Source: Bacteroidota bacterium (GTDB lineage: Bacteria > Bacteroidota > Bacteroidia > Chitinophagales > Chitinophagaceae). Taken from it: 64,000 nt of DNA. A model generated the notes under the pieces. The model was given only the letters and a program-made list of their open reading frames with translations. It searched no databases and was not told the origin of the DNA. The stretch spans positions 52,269 through 116,268 of the forward strand of contig VGGV01000008.1 in assembly GCA_016868455.1 (NCBI GenBank), given 5' to 3'. Position numbers and translations under genes: made by a program. This document shows positions 9,253-17,409 of the stretch, one piece after another (position 1 is the first letter of the stretch; each line of letters begins with the position of its first letter).

Positions 9253-10149
9253 TTGTTAACCCATTTATCCATACAGCCTTTTATTGAATACCTCAGGTAC
9301 GAGAAAAGGTATTCAGTCAACACTGTTACTTCATATTATAACGATCTCCGCGACTTTATTGGGTTTAGTGAAAAGCAATTTGGGCCTGCTACAGTTAAAG
9401 ATATTACCCACCAGCACATCAGAAGCTGGCTGGCTTTCTTAAAAGACAAAGGGCTGAGTTCCGCTTCGGTTAACCGTAAGATTTCCGCATTAAAATCATT
9501 TTTCAGGTATTGTTTGAAAACAGGAACTATTGAAACCACCCCCATGGCCAAAATAATCAGCCCCAAAAAAGGGAGCAAGCTTCCTTCGTTTATGAAGGAA
9601 GAGGAAACGGAAAAACTGGTTACTGCCCTTCATCAATCTGCAGATGACTGGAAAAGCCTGAATGCTAAAATGGTCATCACTATGTTTTATACAACCGGGA
9701 TGAGGTTAAGTGAATTGCTGAACCTGCGGGAAAAGCAGGTTGATTCTGACAGGAAACAGGTAAAGGTGCTTGGCAAGGGGAACAAGGAAAGAATAATACC
9801 CCTCAGCGATGCCCTTATAGAGCTAATACTGTATTACCAGGAGCAAAAAAAAGAGCATTTTGACCAGGCTGATGACGTACTGCTGGTAACAGAAAAAGGG
9901 AAAAAGCTTTATCCCAGATATGCCTGGTTACTGGTTAATACTTATCTGGGATTGGCCAGTACGCTGGATAAAAAAAGCCCCCATGTGCTTCGCCATACCT
10001 TTGCCACCCACCTGATGAACAACGGGGCGGGGCTGAATGCGGTAAAGGAGTTGCTGGGGCACAGCAGCCTGGCCGCCACCCAGGTGTACACCCATACAAC
10101 CATTGAAAAACTGAAAGATATTCACAAAAAATCCCACCCAAAAGCTTAA
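9253..10149 (+). CDS. xerC: Tyrosine recombinase XerC/XerD
   Basis: Site-specific recombinase of the tyrosine family; Xer proteins resolve chromosome dimers at dif. Residues after the start form the SAM-like core-binding domain (FIEYLRYEKRYSVNTV, RKISALKSFFRYCL). The catalytic domain shows TGMRLSELLNL (Arg), HVLRHTFATHLMNNGA (His-x-x-Arg), LGHSSLAATQVYTH (His and the Tyr nucleophile). No ATG precedes the first domain in frame. The frame reaches TTG 9166, but that crosses the rpsU terminator, so TTG 9253 (298 residues, normal Xer length) is preferred. No second Xer gene is in the window, so XerC versus XerD is open. Confidence 0.85.
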   Translation: MLTHLSIQPFIEYLRYEKRYSVNTVTSYYNDLRDFIGFSEKQFGPATVKDITHQHIRSWLAFLKDKGLSSASVNRKISALKSFFRYCLKTGTIETTPMAKIISPKKGSKLPSFMKEEETEKLVTALHQSADDWKSLNAKMVITMFYTTGMRLSELLNLREKQVDSDRKQVKVLGKGNKERIIPLSDALIELILYYQEQKKEHFDQADDVLLVTEKGKKLYPRYAWLLVNTYLGLASTLDKKSPHVLRHTFATHLMNNGAGLNAVKELLGHSSLAATQVYTHTTIEKLKDIHKKSHPKA

Positions 10150-10288
10150 AATAACAGGAAACACAATAAAAAAATAAGAAATCTTTGCCGGAATAAACCC
10201 GGTTTTGCAGTAATTTACTGCTGACAAAAAAACCACCTTCTGAAAACACCAGACAGTTCTTTATTTATTGTTTCACTGATTAAAATTG

Positions 10289-10594
10289 ATGACTATGAAG
10301 GTAAACATTCAATCTGTTCACTTCGAAGCAGACAAAAAATTGATTGAGTATGTGAACCGGAAGCTGGGAAAACTTTCCAGTTTTACAGACAGGATTATCC
10401 AGGTGAATGTGTTTTTAAAATTGGACAATGTAGTGCATGCTATCAAGGACAAAATTGCCGAGATAAGGGTGCATATTCCCAGGCACAGTTTTTTTGTAAA
10501 ATCAATCAGTAAATCATTTGAGGAATCCTTTGACGATGCATTCGATTCCCTGTTGGTGCAAATCAAAAGAAATAAGGAAAAAAAAGCCGCCTGA
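10289..10594 (+). CDS. hpf: Ribosome hibernation-promoting factor, short form
   Basis: 101 residues of the HPF/YfiA (RaiA) family. Such proteins bind the 30S decoding region in slow growth and promote inactive ribosome dimers or block initiation. The beta-alpha-beta fold pattern is visible (VNIQSVHFEADKKLIEYVNR, IIQVNVFLKL, IAEIRVHIPRHSFFVK, FEESFDDAFDSLLVQIKR). Only the short N-terminal domain is present; the long-form dimerisation tail is missing, as usual for this lineage. ATG 10289 or the ATG two codons later both fit. A strong terminator follows. Confidence 0.9.
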   Translation: MTMKVNIQSVHFEADKKLIEYVNRKLGKLSSFTDRIIQVNVFLKLDNVVHAIKDKIAEIRVHIPRHSFFVKSISKSFEESFDDAFDSLLVQIKRNKEKKAA

Positions 10595-10602
10595 AACTTA
10601 AG

Positions 10603-10638
10603 AAGGCCCCGGCGATCAAAAGACGCCGGGGCCTTTTC
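10603..10638 (+). terminator. Strong terminator after hpf
   Basis: A perfect 12-bp GC-rich stem (10603-10614 with 10624-10635) is followed by TTTTCT. It separates hpf from the tRNA-tuf transcript. Confidence 0.9.
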
Positions 10639-10699
10639 TATTTACTGATTTTCAGGATAAAATTCCCTTTTCAAAATTTTTGCAATATTCAAATTCCCT

Positions 10700-10707
10700 T
10701 ACCTTTG
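10700..10707 (+). promoter_or_regulatory. -7 box of the tRNA-tuf operon
   Basis: TACCTTTG follows the hpf terminator and precedes the first tRNA by 86 bases. A TTTTTG lies upstream (10677-10682) with 17-base spacing. Confidence 0.6.
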
Positions 10708-10793
10708 CCTCCCCAAATAAAATGGGGGTAGCTCTTTATTGCGCTGACCGCCGTACATCCTGAGCTTTTTGAGGGAAGGCGGATATTTATAAC

Positions 10794-10866
10794 GCCACTT
10801 TAGCTCAGCCGGTAGAGCAACTGATTTGTAATCAGTAGGTCGTTGGTTCGATTCCGACAAGTGGCT
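10794..10866 (+). tRNA. tRNA-Thr (TGT)
   Basis: Acceptor GCCACTT pairs with AAGTGGC; anticodon loop TTTGTAA gives anticodon TGT; the T loop GGTTCGATTCC is standard. First of four tRNAs ahead of tuf. CCA is not encoded. Confidence 0.95.
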
Positions 10867-10884
10867 CTTGTAAATAAAAATACC

Positions 10885-10967
10885 GGGCAAGTAGCCAAGT
10901 GGCCAACGGCAACAGACTGTAAATCTGTCCTCTTCGGAGTTCGGTGGTTCGAATCCATCCTTGCCCA
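10885..10967 (+). tRNA. tRNA-Tyr (GTA)
   Basis: 83 nucleotides with acceptor GGGCAAG/CTTGCCC, anticodon loop CTGTAAA (GTA), and the long variable arm expected of tRNA-Tyr (TCCTCTTCGGAG region). Confidence 0.95.
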
Positions 10968-10971
10968 CTTG

Positions 10972-10997
10972 CCCTCAAAAGTTTTAACGAAGGAGGG
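10972..10997 (+). repeat. 26-bp palindromic element (family 1), tRNA spacer, degenerate
   Basis: CCCTCA...GGAGGG arms with one mismatch; the reverse-complement core is TTCGTTAAAACTTT. Same length and orientation as the copy in the Hsp70 gene. Confidence 0.65.
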
Positions 10998-11025
10998 CTT
11001 TACAATAAGAGTTCTTTTAATACAT

Positions 11026-11071
11026 CCCACCTTCGCTAAACCTGCCTGTCGGCAGACAGGGCTACGGTGGG
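11026..11071 (+). repeat. 26-bp palindromic element (family 1) split by a 20-bp palindrome
   Basis: CCCACCTTCGCTAAA (11026-11040) and GCTACGGTGGG (11061-11071) together form a family-1 element with covarying arms CCCACC/GGTGGG. The 20 bases between them are another palindrome (11041-11060). Confidence 0.75.
11041..11060 (+). repeat. 20-bp palindrome (family 3) nested in a family-1 repeat
   Basis: CCTGCCTGTCGGCAGACAGG. Similar 20-mers lie at 15653-15672 and 21315-21334. Here it is inserted directly after CTAAA. Confidence 0.75.
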
Positions 11072-11076
11072 TAAAA

Positions 11077-11152
11077 GCGGGAGTAGCTCATTTGGTAGAG
11101 CGGTAGCCTTCCAAGCTTCAGGTGGCCGGTTCGAGCCCGGTCTCCCGCTCCA
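11077..11152 (+). tRNA. tRNA-Gly (TCC), CCA encoded
   Basis: Acceptor GCGGGAG/CTCCCGC (11077-11083 with 11142-11148), anticodon loop CTTCCAA (TCC), discriminator T at 11149 and an encoded CCA at 11150-11152. Confidence 0.95.
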
Positions 11153-11154
11153 AA

Positions 11155-11177
11155 CCGCCATGGCTCAGCGGAGGCGG
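11155..11177 (+). repeat. Possible diverged family-1 palindrome between tRNA-Gly and tRNA-Thr
   Basis: Arms CCGCC and GGCGG; the reverse-complement core TCCGCTGAGCCAT resembles the family-1 core TCCGCTAAAGTTAG of the copy at 28897. It is shorter (23 bp), so membership is tentative. Confidence 0.4.
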
Positions 11178-11191
11178 ATCTGGCAAGACCG

Positions 11192-11263
<72 letters not shown>

Positions 11264-11335
11264 CATAAACAAAGTATTTTCTGCGAAAGCAGGTTTTGAT
11301 AAAAAAGTAAACACAACCTAAAAAAACAGATAACA

Positions 11336-12526
11336 ATGGCAACTAAAGAGACCTTCAAAAGGGACAAACCCCATGTTAATGTTGGTACTATCGGTCATAT
11401 TGACCACGGTAAAACCACATTAACTGCGGCCATCACCACCATTCTTGCCAAGAAAGGCATGGCGGAAGCAAAAAAATATGATGAAATTGATGCTGCTCCT
11501 GAAGAAAAAGAAAGGGGTATCACCATTAACACAGCCCACGTAGAGTACCAGACGGCTAACCGCCACTATGCCCATGTGGACTGTCCCGGTCACGCCGACT
11601 ACATTAAGAACATGATTACCGGCGCTGCCCAGATGGATGGTGCTATCCTGGTTGTGGCTGCAACTGATGGTCCTATGCCGCAAACAAAAGAACACATCCT
11701 GCTGGCCCGCCAGGTAGGCGTACCCCGCATGGTGGTGTTTATGAATAAAGTTGACCTGGTGGATGACCCTGAACTGCTTGACCTGGTTGAGATGGAGATC
11801 CGTGACCTGCTTACATTCTACGGATTTGACGGCGCCAACACGCCAATCATCAAAGGTTCGGCTACCGGGGCCCTTGCCGGGGAAGAAAAATGGGTGAAGG
11901 GAGTGGACGAACTGATGGAAGCAGTGGATTCTTATATTCCGCTGCCGACCCGCCCGATCGACCAGCCATTCCTTATGTCCGTTGAAGATGTATTCTCTAT
12001 CACCGGCCGGGGTACCGTTGCCACTGGTCGTATTGAGAGAGGTAAAGTTAAAGTGGGTGATCCGGTGGAAATTGTGGGCCTGATTGAAAAGCCACTTACA
12101 TCTACCTGTACAGGTGTGGAAATGTTCCGCAAATTGCTGGAAGAGGGCGAAGCCGGCGATAACGCCGGTTTATTGCTCCGTGGTATTGAGAAAAAAGATA
12201 TACGCCGTGGTATGGTAATCGTTAAGCCCGGTTCAATTACACCTCACACTGAATTCAAGGCCGAGGTGTACGTACTGAGCAAGGAAGAAGGCGGCCGTCA
12301 TACTCCTTTTTTCAACAAATACCGCCCGCAGTTCTATTTCCGTACAACGGACGTAACCGGTGAAGTAGAACTGGCCGCAGGTACTGAAATGGTGATGCCC
12401 GGCGATAACACCTCGCTGACCGTAAAACTCATCCAGCCTATCGCTATGGAAAAGGGTTTGAAGTTTGCGATCCGTGAAGGCGGCCGTACAGTAGGCGCCG
12501 GACAGGTGACTGAGATTATTAAATAA
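11336..12526 (+). CDS. tuf: Elongation factor Tu
   Basis: 396-residue GTPase that brings aminoacyl-tRNA to the ribosomal A site. The G motifs are clear: [11 protein letters not shown] (G1), [12 protein letters not shown] (G2), DCPGHADY (G3), NKVDLVDD (G4) and the GSA segment. Domain 2 begins near residue 210 ([17 protein letters not shown]) and domain 3 ends [10 protein letters not shown]. It is probably cotranscribed with the four upstream tRNAs from the promoter at 10700, since no terminator intervenes. A hairpin at 12547-12594 follows. No second tuf copy is in the window. Confidence 0.98.
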   Translation: MATKETFKRDKPHVNVGTIGHIDHGKTTLTAAITTILAKKGMAEAKKYDEIDAAPEEKERGITINTAHVEYQTANRHYAHVDCPGHADYIKNMITGAAQMDGAILVVAATDGPMPQTKEHILLARQVGVPRMVVFMNKVDLVDDPELLDLVEMEIRDLLTFYGFDGANTPIIKGSATGALAGEEKWVKGVDELMEAVDSYIPLPTRPIDQPFLMSVEDVFSITGRGTVATGRIERGKVKVGDPVEIVGLIEKPLTSTCTGVEMFRKLLEEGEAGDNAGLLLRGIEKKDIRRGMVIVKPGSITPHTEFKAEVYVLSKEEGGRHTPFFNKYRPQFYFRTTDVTGEVELAAGTEMVMPGDNTSLTVKLIQPIAMEKGLKFAIREGGRTVGAGQVTEIIK

Positions 12527-12546
12527 ATTTTTTATCTTTGACACTT

Positions 12547-12594
12547 CAAAAGTCATTGGTCATCAGGTTTTTTCCGAATGACCGGTGACTTTTG
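12547..12594 (+). terminator. Long hairpin after tuf, likely terminator
   Basis: A 17-bp stem (CAAAAGTCATTGGTCAT at 12547-12563 with its partner ending 12594, two G-U pairs) encloses a loop containing TTTTTT. The T run lies in the loop and the 3' side ends TTTTG, so termination may be partial, with read-through into tRNA-Trp and secE. Confidence 0.55.
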
Positions 12595-12610
12595 ATTCTT
12601 ACGGGCATAT

Positions 12611-12636
12611 TCCCGACTCAGCGCAGCCGGTCGGGA
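12611..12636 (+). repeat. 26-bp palindrome between tuf and tRNA-Trp
   Basis: TCCCGAC (12611-12617) pairs with GTCGGGA (12630-12636); the core is TCAGCGCAGCCG. It has the length of family 1, and its reverse-complement core contains GCGCTGAG. It may be a relative or a separate repeat. Confidence 0.55.
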
Positions 12637-12637
12637 T

Positions 12638-12661
12638 GCAGACGAAGCCTTGCTTGTCTGC
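12638..12661 (+). repeat. 24-base hairpin next to the palindrome at 12611
   Basis: GCAGAC-G-AAGC pairs with GCTT-GTCTGC around a CTT loop. It begins one base after the preceding palindrome. Confidence 0.5.
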
Positions 12662-12685
12662 AATCAAAGAATATAAAGTTCTTTT

Positions 12686-12759
12686 ACGGGTATAGTTCAA
12701 TGGTAGAATGGAGGTCTCCAAAACCTTAGATCTGGGTTCGAATCCTAGTACCCGTGCCA
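12686..12759 (+). tRNA. tRNA-Trp (CCA), CCA end encoded
   Basis: Acceptor ACGGGTA/TACCCGT, anticodon loop CTCCAAA gives CCA, discriminator G at 12756 and encoded CCA at 12757-12759. It precedes secE-nusG, a conserved position in this phylum. Confidence 0.95.
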
Positions 12760-12782
12760 CAACTGATTTGAAAAAAGGAAAC

Positions 12783-12977
12783 ATGAATAAGATTACAACC
12801 TATTTCAGGGATTCTTTCAAAGAATTAAGAGACAAAGTGAGCTGGCCCACCTGGCCACAGCTGCAGCAATCCACCATGATTGTACTGGCTGCCACCATTG
12901 TGATCACCTTTATTGTACTGGCCATGGACTTTGTTTTTGGCAACGGCCTGAAGTTTATTTACAACCAACTTTTCTGA
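12783..12977 (+). CDS. secE: Preprotein translocase subunit SecE
   Basis: 64-residue inner-membrane subunit that clamps SecY in the SecYEG channel. The amphipathic N-terminal helix contains the conserved FKELRDKVSWPTW, followed by a single transmembrane helix (STMIVLAATIVITFIVLAMDFVF). The frame continues upstream into tRNA-Trp, so the ATG at 12783 is the start. nusG begins five bases after its stop, the universal secE-nusG pairing. Confidence 0.95.
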   Translation: MNKITTYFRDSFKELRDKVSWPTWPQLQQSTMIVLAATIVITFIVLAMDFVFGNGLKFIYNQLF

Positions 12978-12982
12978 TAACA

Positions 12983-13561
12983 ATGGAAGCAACAGCAAAT
13001 ACTGAAAATGTGCAGCAGCAGGATACCAAATGGTATGTACTGCGGGTGGTAAGCGGCAAGGAAAAAAAGGTTAAAGAATACCTGGATAAGGAAATAAGCC
13101 GCGGCGGCTGGGAGCAGGTAAAACAGGTTTTTCTGCCCGTGGAGAAGGTATATAAAGTGGCCAATGGTAAAAAAGTGATGCGGGAAAGAAATTACTATCC
13201 GGGATATGTGATGATAGAAATTGCCAATGGCAAACTGACTGACGATTTACGGGATATTATCAAGAATACCACCAATGTGATCCATTTCCTGGGAAAGGAA
13301 ACCCCCATTGCCCTGCGCAAGGCCGAGGTGAACAAGATGCTGGGCAAGATGGATGAGATGGCCGAAAGCGGCGGCGTTAGTATGGTGGAACCCTTTATTG
13401 TTGGTGAAACCATCAAGATCATTGAAGGACCATTTAATGATTTTAACGGGGTGATTGAGGAAGTGAATGATGAGAAGAAAAAGCTAAAAGTTACAGTGAA
13501 GATATTCGGCCGTTCTACGCCGGTGGAACTGAATTATATGCAGGTGGAGAAGATCAGCTAA
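12983..13561 (+). CDS. nusG: Transcription termination/antitermination protein NusG
   Basis: 192-residue RNA polymerase elongation factor. The NGN domain begins WYVLRVVSGKEKKVKEYL and contains NYYPGYVMIEI. The C-terminal KOW domain holds VGETIKIIEGPFNDFNGVIEEV, which binds S10 or Rho in the family. It is coupled to secE with a five-base spacer. A promoter for the ribosomal protein operon follows at 13637. Confidence 0.96.
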   Translation: MEATANTENVQQQDTKWYVLRVVSGKEKKVKEYLDKEISRGGWEQVKQVFLPVEKVYKVANGKKVMRERNYYPGYVMIEIANGKLTDDLRDIIKNTTNVIHFLGKETPIALRKAEVNKMLGKMDEMAESGGVSMVEPFIVGETIKIIEGPFNDFNGVIEEVNDEKKKLKVTVKIFGRSTPVELNYMQVEKIS

Positions 13562-13636
13562 GTTTCTGCCAATAAAGTTTATAGTCATTTGCTTATCAGT
13601 AAATGGCTTTCTTTTTAAATAAATTTCAGTAAACTT

Positions 13637-13666
13637 TTGCTTCAACGGTATTTGCCCCTATCTTTG
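13637..13666 (+). promoter_or_regulatory. Promoter of the rplK operon
   Basis: TTTTG ending at 13639, then a 19-base spacer and TATCTTTG (13659-13666): a textbook Bacteroidota promoter, 108 bases before rplK. Confidence 0.8.
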
Positions 13667-13774
13667 CCGCCCCAATTAGTTCTTTCGAAAACCAGGAAAC
13701 TGGTAATGAGGAATTTGGGAGATTGAGTAGTCCTTGAGACGAAAGGTCGTTTGAACCAATAAATCAAAAAAGAA

Positions 13775-14221
13775 ATGGCAAAAGAAGTCAGCGGCTTTGT
13801 AAAGCTGCAATGTAAAGGTGGCCAGGCCAACCCTGCACCCCCGATCGGTCCTGCGCTGGGTTCCAAGGGTATCAATATCATGGAATTCTGCAAGCAGTTC
13901 AATGCAAGAACGCAGGACAAAATGGGGAAAGTTCTCCCCGTATTAATTACTGTTTATAGCGACAAGAGTTTTGATTTCATTATCAAAACACCTCCTGCTG
14001 CCGTACAGTTGATGGAGGCTGCCAAGATCCAGTCAGGTTCCAAGGAAAGCAACCGCAACAAGGTGGGAAAGGTAAACTGGGCGCAGGTAGAGGTGATTGC
14101 TAAAGACAAAATGCCCGACCTGAACTGCTTTACGGTAGAAAGCGCCATGAAGATGGTAGCTGGTACTGCCCGCAGCATGGGCCTCACTGTAGAAGGGAAA
14201 GCTCCGTGGGAAACCCCCTAA
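13775..14221 (+). CDS. rplK: 50S ribosomal protein L11
   Basis: 148-residue protein of the GTPase-associated centre that binds 23S rRNA with L10/L7-L12. The N-terminal proline-rich motif ([21 protein letters not shown]) and the C-terminal rRNA-binding domain ([27 protein letters not shown]) are intact. The last codons and stop (ACC CCC TAA) come from a palindromic repeat that begins at 14213, so the normal end has been replaced by WETP. It leads the rplK-rplA-rplJ-rplL cluster. Confidence 0.97.
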   Translation: MAKEVSGFVKLQCKGGQANPAPPIGPALGSKGINIMEFCKQFNARTQDKMGKVLPVLITVYSDKSFDFIIKTPPAAVQLMEAAKIQSGSKESNRNKVGKVNWAQVEVIAKDKMPDLNCFTVESAMKMVAGTARSMGLTVEGKAPWETP

Positions 14222-14244
14222 ATCCCCCTGAAGGGGGGACTTGA
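14213..14244 (+). repeat. Palindromic repeat (family 2) supplying the rplK stop codon
   Basis: ACCCCCTAAA followed by the palindrome TCCCCC-TGAA-GGGGGGA and CTTGA. Near-identical bases recur at 21218-21240; inverted copies lie at 15643 and 21412. Confidence 0.75.
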
Positions 14245-14287
14245 TTTCCTCCGTTTGGGACTTGTAAAATCTTTAAAGAACTAAACA

Positions 14288-14983
14288 ATGGCATTTGTAA
14301 GTAAAAAAAGAAAGGTTGCGGAAACAAAAGTTGACGGCAACAAAACATATTCCCTTAAAGAAGCATCAGCGCTGGTAAAGCAAATTACTACCTGTAAGTT
14401 CGACGCTTCTGTTGACCTGCATGTCCGCCTCGGGGTTGACCCCAAAAAGGCAGACCAGGCCATCCGCGGTACCGTTACACTTCCGCATGGTACCGGTAAA
14501 ACCAAAAGAGTGCTGGTACTTTGCACACCTGACAAAGAAGCGGAAGCAAAAACAGCCGGAGCTGATTATGTGGGGCTGGATGAGTTTGTAACCAAAATTG
14601 AAGGCGGCTGGGTGGATGTGGATGTCATCATCGCCACACCTTCGGTAATGCCCAGGATCGGTAAACTGGGTAAAGTGCTGGGTCCCCGTAACCTGATGCC
14701 CAACCCCAAAACGGGTACAGTGAGCAATGATGTGGCTGCTGCAGTAAATGAAGTTAAAGGCGGTAAAATCGCTTTCAAAGTGGATAAGGCCGGAATCATC
14801 CATGCTTCTATTGGCCGGGTGAGTTTTACACCTGAGAAAATTGCTGAAAACAGCCAGGAGCTGCTGAATGCCATCATGAAGGTCAAGCCATCAAGCGCCA
14901 AGGGCACTTATGTGAAAGGCATCAGCATGGCCAGCAGTATGAGCCCGGGTATTTCAATTGACTCAAAGGCATTTGTTCATTAA
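14288..14983 (+). CDS. rplA: 50S ribosomal protein L1
   Basis: 231-residue L1-stalk protein that binds 23S rRNA, helps release deacylated tRNA, and can repress its own mRNA. The conserved regions [39 protein letters not shown] and [14 protein letters not shown] are all present. It lies 66 bases after rplK, separated by a family-2 repeat, and 58 bases before rplJ. Confidence 0.97.
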   Translation: MAFVSKKRKVAETKVDGNKTYSLKEASALVKQITTCKFDASVDLHVRLGVDPKKADQAIRGTVTLPHGTGKTKRVLVLCTPDKEAEAKTAGADYVGLDEFVTKIEGGWVDVDVIIATPSVMPRIGKLGKVLGPRNLMPNPKTGTVSNDVAAAVNEVKGGKIAFKVDKAGIIHASIGRVSFTPEKIAENSQELLNAIMKVKPSSAKGTYVKGISMASSMSPGISIDSKAFVH

Positions 14984-15041
14984 TTTTTAAACAAGATCCT
15001 TTACCGCCCTGCGGTTGGTCCGGGATAACAAATAAAATGGT

Positions 15042-15557
15042 ATGACAAAAGAGCAAAAAAACGAAGTGATAGAAGTGCTGAAGGGCAAGTTTTCCCAGTA
15101 CAGCAACTTCTATGTTACCGATACCGAATCACTGACGGTGGAGCAGGTAGGCAAATTGCGCCGGGCCTGTTTCGACAGGAAAGTGGAAATGAAAGTAGCC
15201 AAGAACACCCTTATTAAAAAGGCGCTGGAAGCGCTGGATAGTGAGAAATATACCGGTGTATATGACTCGCTGCATAAAGTAACGGCCCTGATGTTTTCAG
15301 AGAATCCCAAGGAGCCGGCGCTTATCATCAGTTCTTTTTGCAAGGAAAGCAATGGTGAAAAACCGGTGATGAAGGCCGCCTTTATCAATGGCGATGTGTA
15401 CATGGGCGATAACCAACTGGCAGCGCTTACAAAGATCAAAACGAAGAACGAACTGATTGGCGAAGTAATTGGTTTGCTGCAATCGCCTGCAAAAAGAGTG
15501 CTGGCTGCTTTACTGCAGCATGCAGAGAAGAAAGCAGAAGCTGTACCGGCAGAGTAA
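15042..15557 (+). CDS. rplJ: 50S ribosomal protein L10
   Basis: 171-residue scaffold of the L7/L12 stalk. The N-terminal rRNA-binding domain shows NFYVTDTESLTVEQVGKLRR and VAKNTLIKKALEAL; the C-terminal helix that carries L7/L12 dimers ends near LLQHAEKKAEAVPAE. In most bacteria L10-L7/L12 binds its own leader to regulate translation. The short leader here (14984-15041) has a small GCGG/CCGC hairpin but I cannot confirm a binding site. Confidence 0.96.
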   Translation: MTKEQKNEVIEVLKGKFSQYSNFYVTDTESLTVEQVGKLRRACFDRKVEMKVAKNTLIKKALEALDSEKYTGVYDSLHKVTALMFSENPKEPALIISSFCKESNGEKPVMKAAFINGDVYMGDNQLAALTKIKTKNELIGEVIGLLQSPAKRVLAALLQHAEKKAEAVPAE

Positions 15558-15642
15558 AGTTTAAAGTTTCAGGTTTGATGTTTAAGGTTTGTTTCTTAAT
15601 CGTCCGACCTAAAAATAAAAGCCCATTACCCCAGATGGGTTT

Positions 15643-15690
15643 TAATACTCCCCCTGCCTACCGTCAGGCAGGCTTTAGGGGATGGGGGTA
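15643..15690 (-). repeat. Inverted family-2 repeat split by a 20-bp palindrome
   Basis: On the minus strand it reads ACCCCCATCCCCTAAAG, then the 20-mer, then GGGAGT. Without the insert it matches the copy at 21412. Together with 14213 it brackets rplA-rplJ in opposite orientation. Confidence 0.7.
15653..15672 (+). repeat. 20-bp palindrome (family 3) nested in a family-2 repeat
   Basis: CCTGCCTACCGTCAGGCAGG, near-perfect palindrome. It sits directly after CTAAA on the minus strand, the same host motif as at 11041-11060. Confidence 0.75.
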
Positions 15691-15762
15691 AACAATTTTT
15701 TTAAACCGCCGTCGGATCCGTAAACGAAACGAGGATATGAAGACGGTAAAAATTTAAATCAA

Positions 15763-16140
15763 ATGGCAGACGTAAAAGCATTAGCAGAAAGCCTGGTAGG
15801 CTTAACCGTAAAAGAAGTGCAGGAACTGGCTGACTTCTTAAAAACAGAATATGGCATCGAACCCGCAGCTGCTGCAGTAGTGGTAAGCGGAGGCGGTGAT
15901 GGCGGCAGCGCAGCTGCTGCTGAGGAGAAAACAGCATTCAACGTGGTATTGAAGAGCGGCGGCGCCTCCAAGCTGAATGTAGTGAAGATCGTTAAAGACC
16001 TTACCGGTCTTGGACTGAAAGAAGCCAAAGACCTGGTTGACGGCGCTCCGAAGAATGTGAAAGAAGGTGTTTCGAAAGCAGAAGCCGAAGAAATTGCCAA
16101 CAAACTGAAGGAAGCCGGTGCTGAGGTTGAGATAGCGTAA
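15763..16140 (+). CDS. rplL: 50S ribosomal protein L7/L12
   Basis: 125-residue stalk protein that recruits translation GTPases. The N-terminal dimerisation domain ([22 protein letters not shown]), an Ala/Gly-rich hinge ([20 protein letters not shown]) and the C-terminal factor-binding domain (KIRVVKI-like [28 protein letters not shown] region) are intact. A 205-base spacer with a repeat separates it from rplJ, longer than usual. A terminator at 16163 follows. Confidence 0.97.
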   Translation: MADVKALAESLVGLTVKEVQELADFLKTEYGIEPAAAAVVVSGGGDGGSAAAAEEKTAFNVVLKSGGASKLNVVKIVKDLTGLGLKEAKDLVDGAPKNVKEGVSKAEAEEIANKLKEAGAEVEIA

Positions 16141-16162
16141 TTTTTTTGTTGAATGGATTTTA

Positions 16163-16189
16163 AACCCTTCGTTTTTCGGAGGGTTTTTT
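16163..16189 (+). terminator. Bidirectional terminator between rplL and the ComEA-like gene
   Basis: AACCCTTCG-TTTTT-CGGAGGGTT followed by TTTT. It ends at the stop codon of the convergent gene (16188-16190), so it may serve both. Confidence 0.8.
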
Positions 16190-17144
16190 ATTGTGTGCTC
16201 AGATACGGCGCAATTTTGTTATATATCTCTTCCGTCACCACCATCACCTTTTTCAGATCTTCCAGTTTTGCAAAGGGTCCGTGTTCATTCCGGTAAGCCA
16301 TAATGGGATTGGCAATACTCCACCTGATGTAAGGATGTGCTTTTAGTTCATCCACTGTGGCTGTATTGATGTTGATCTTTCTGAGTGAAGTATTCTCAAG
16401 TTTCAGGTATTGCTTAATTTTCTGAAAAGTGGAATCAGGCAGGCCAAATGTTTCTCCAACCTGGCTTATAGAACGGAACCCCCCAAGTTTATCTCTGAAA
16501 TTGACAATTCTTGACGCTAGTTTGCTGCCGATACCCGGAAGTGAAATAAATGCCGTGGTATCTGCTGTATTGATATCAATCACCGCATAGCGGGAAGCAA
16601 CCGGTCTCAATGGTTTTGTTTCCTGCTGCGTATACGTTGTTTCTGAGACCGGGTTATCATTTGCTGCGATGCGTATATAAGGCGCTATCCGTTCGTACTC
16701 ATCCGGGAAAAGCCCGTAGATCTTTTTTACATCTTCGGGTTTTCTGAAACGACCGCCTTTGGTCAGGTAATTTTGAATGGTGCGGATGGTCTTCTGCCTG
16801 ATGCCTAATTTTTCCCAGTCTCCCGGTGAAAGGGTATTGGGATCAAAGTAGAAGAGTTCTGTATTTTCTTTGGCGTAGTAATTATTTTTAGTTCTGTCAT
16901 ACTGGTAATAAGAAGAGGAATAGGCGTTGCCGGGATCTTTCTCATCTTCTGCCTGTTTCTGTTCAAGCCTGTTTAATGCGGTTATCCAGACATTGTCATT
17001 GCCCGCCGGTTTTGCTGAATCTTCCCTGGTAATAAATTTTGGTAAAAAGAACACTGCCAGGAGCAAAAACACAATAACCAGGACGGCAATCCGGTCCTTG
17101 CGGGTAAAACTGAGATAATCGCCCACTATTTCTTTCCAGCGCAT
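16188..17144 (-). CDS. Membrane-anchored helix-hairpin-helix protein (ComEA-like)
   Basis: 318 residues. One N-terminal transmembrane segment (RIAVLVIVFLLLAVFFLPKF) anchors the protein; the rest should face the periplasm. Three helix-hairpin-helix units follow, the second (IDINTADTTAFISLPGIGSKLASRIVNFRD) and third (ININTATVDELKAHPYIRW) being clear ComEA-type DNA-binding motifs, and a first, weaker one near LTKGGRFRKPEDVKKIYGL. ComEA proteins bind double-stranded DNA during natural uptake; this longer form is common in Bacteroidota, and its role there is not established. It converges on rplL and diverges from rpoB. Confidence 0.8.
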   Translation of the reverse strand: MRWKEIVGDYLSFTRKDRIAVLVIVFLLLAVFFLPKFITREDSAKPAGNDNVWITALNRLEQKQAEDEKDPGNAYSSSYYQYDRTKNNYYAKENTELFYFDPNTLSPGDWEKLGIRQKTIRTIQNYLTKGGRFRKPEDVKKIYGLFPDEYERIAPYIRIAANDNPVSETTYTQQETKPLRPVASRYAVIDINTADTTAFISLPGIGSKLASRIVNFRDKLGGFRSISQVGETFGLPDSTFQKIKQYLKLENTSLRKININTATVDELKAHPYIRWSIANPIMAYRNEHGPFAKLEDLKKVMVVTEEIYNKIAPYLSTQ

Positions 17145-17237
17145 AACCAGTTTTGGAGGTCAATTTAAATGTTCTGTACCGGGCAGAAAATGGCCACTTA
17201 GTGGTATTTTGGCCGGATTGTTGTGAGCAAACTTTTC

Positions 17238-17267
17238 TTGGCCGGGAATTTTAAATCCTTACCTTTG
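17238..17267 (+). promoter_or_regulatory. Promoter of rpoB-rpoC
   Basis: TTG at 17238-17240, 19-base spacer, TACCTTTG at 17260-17267, a full match to the Bacteroidota consensus, 142 bases before the rpoB ATG. Confidence 0.75.
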
Positions 17268-17409
17268 CCATCCTTTATTTTGGCCAAACATATTTTGACA
17301 TCCCAAATCATCTGTAAGTAATTGAAATTCACTGGTTTTCGTTTTATTTAAAAGGAAAGCCTGTATGTGATTTGTGTGTCCGCAACATTGTAAAAACCGG
17401 TTTTACGCT

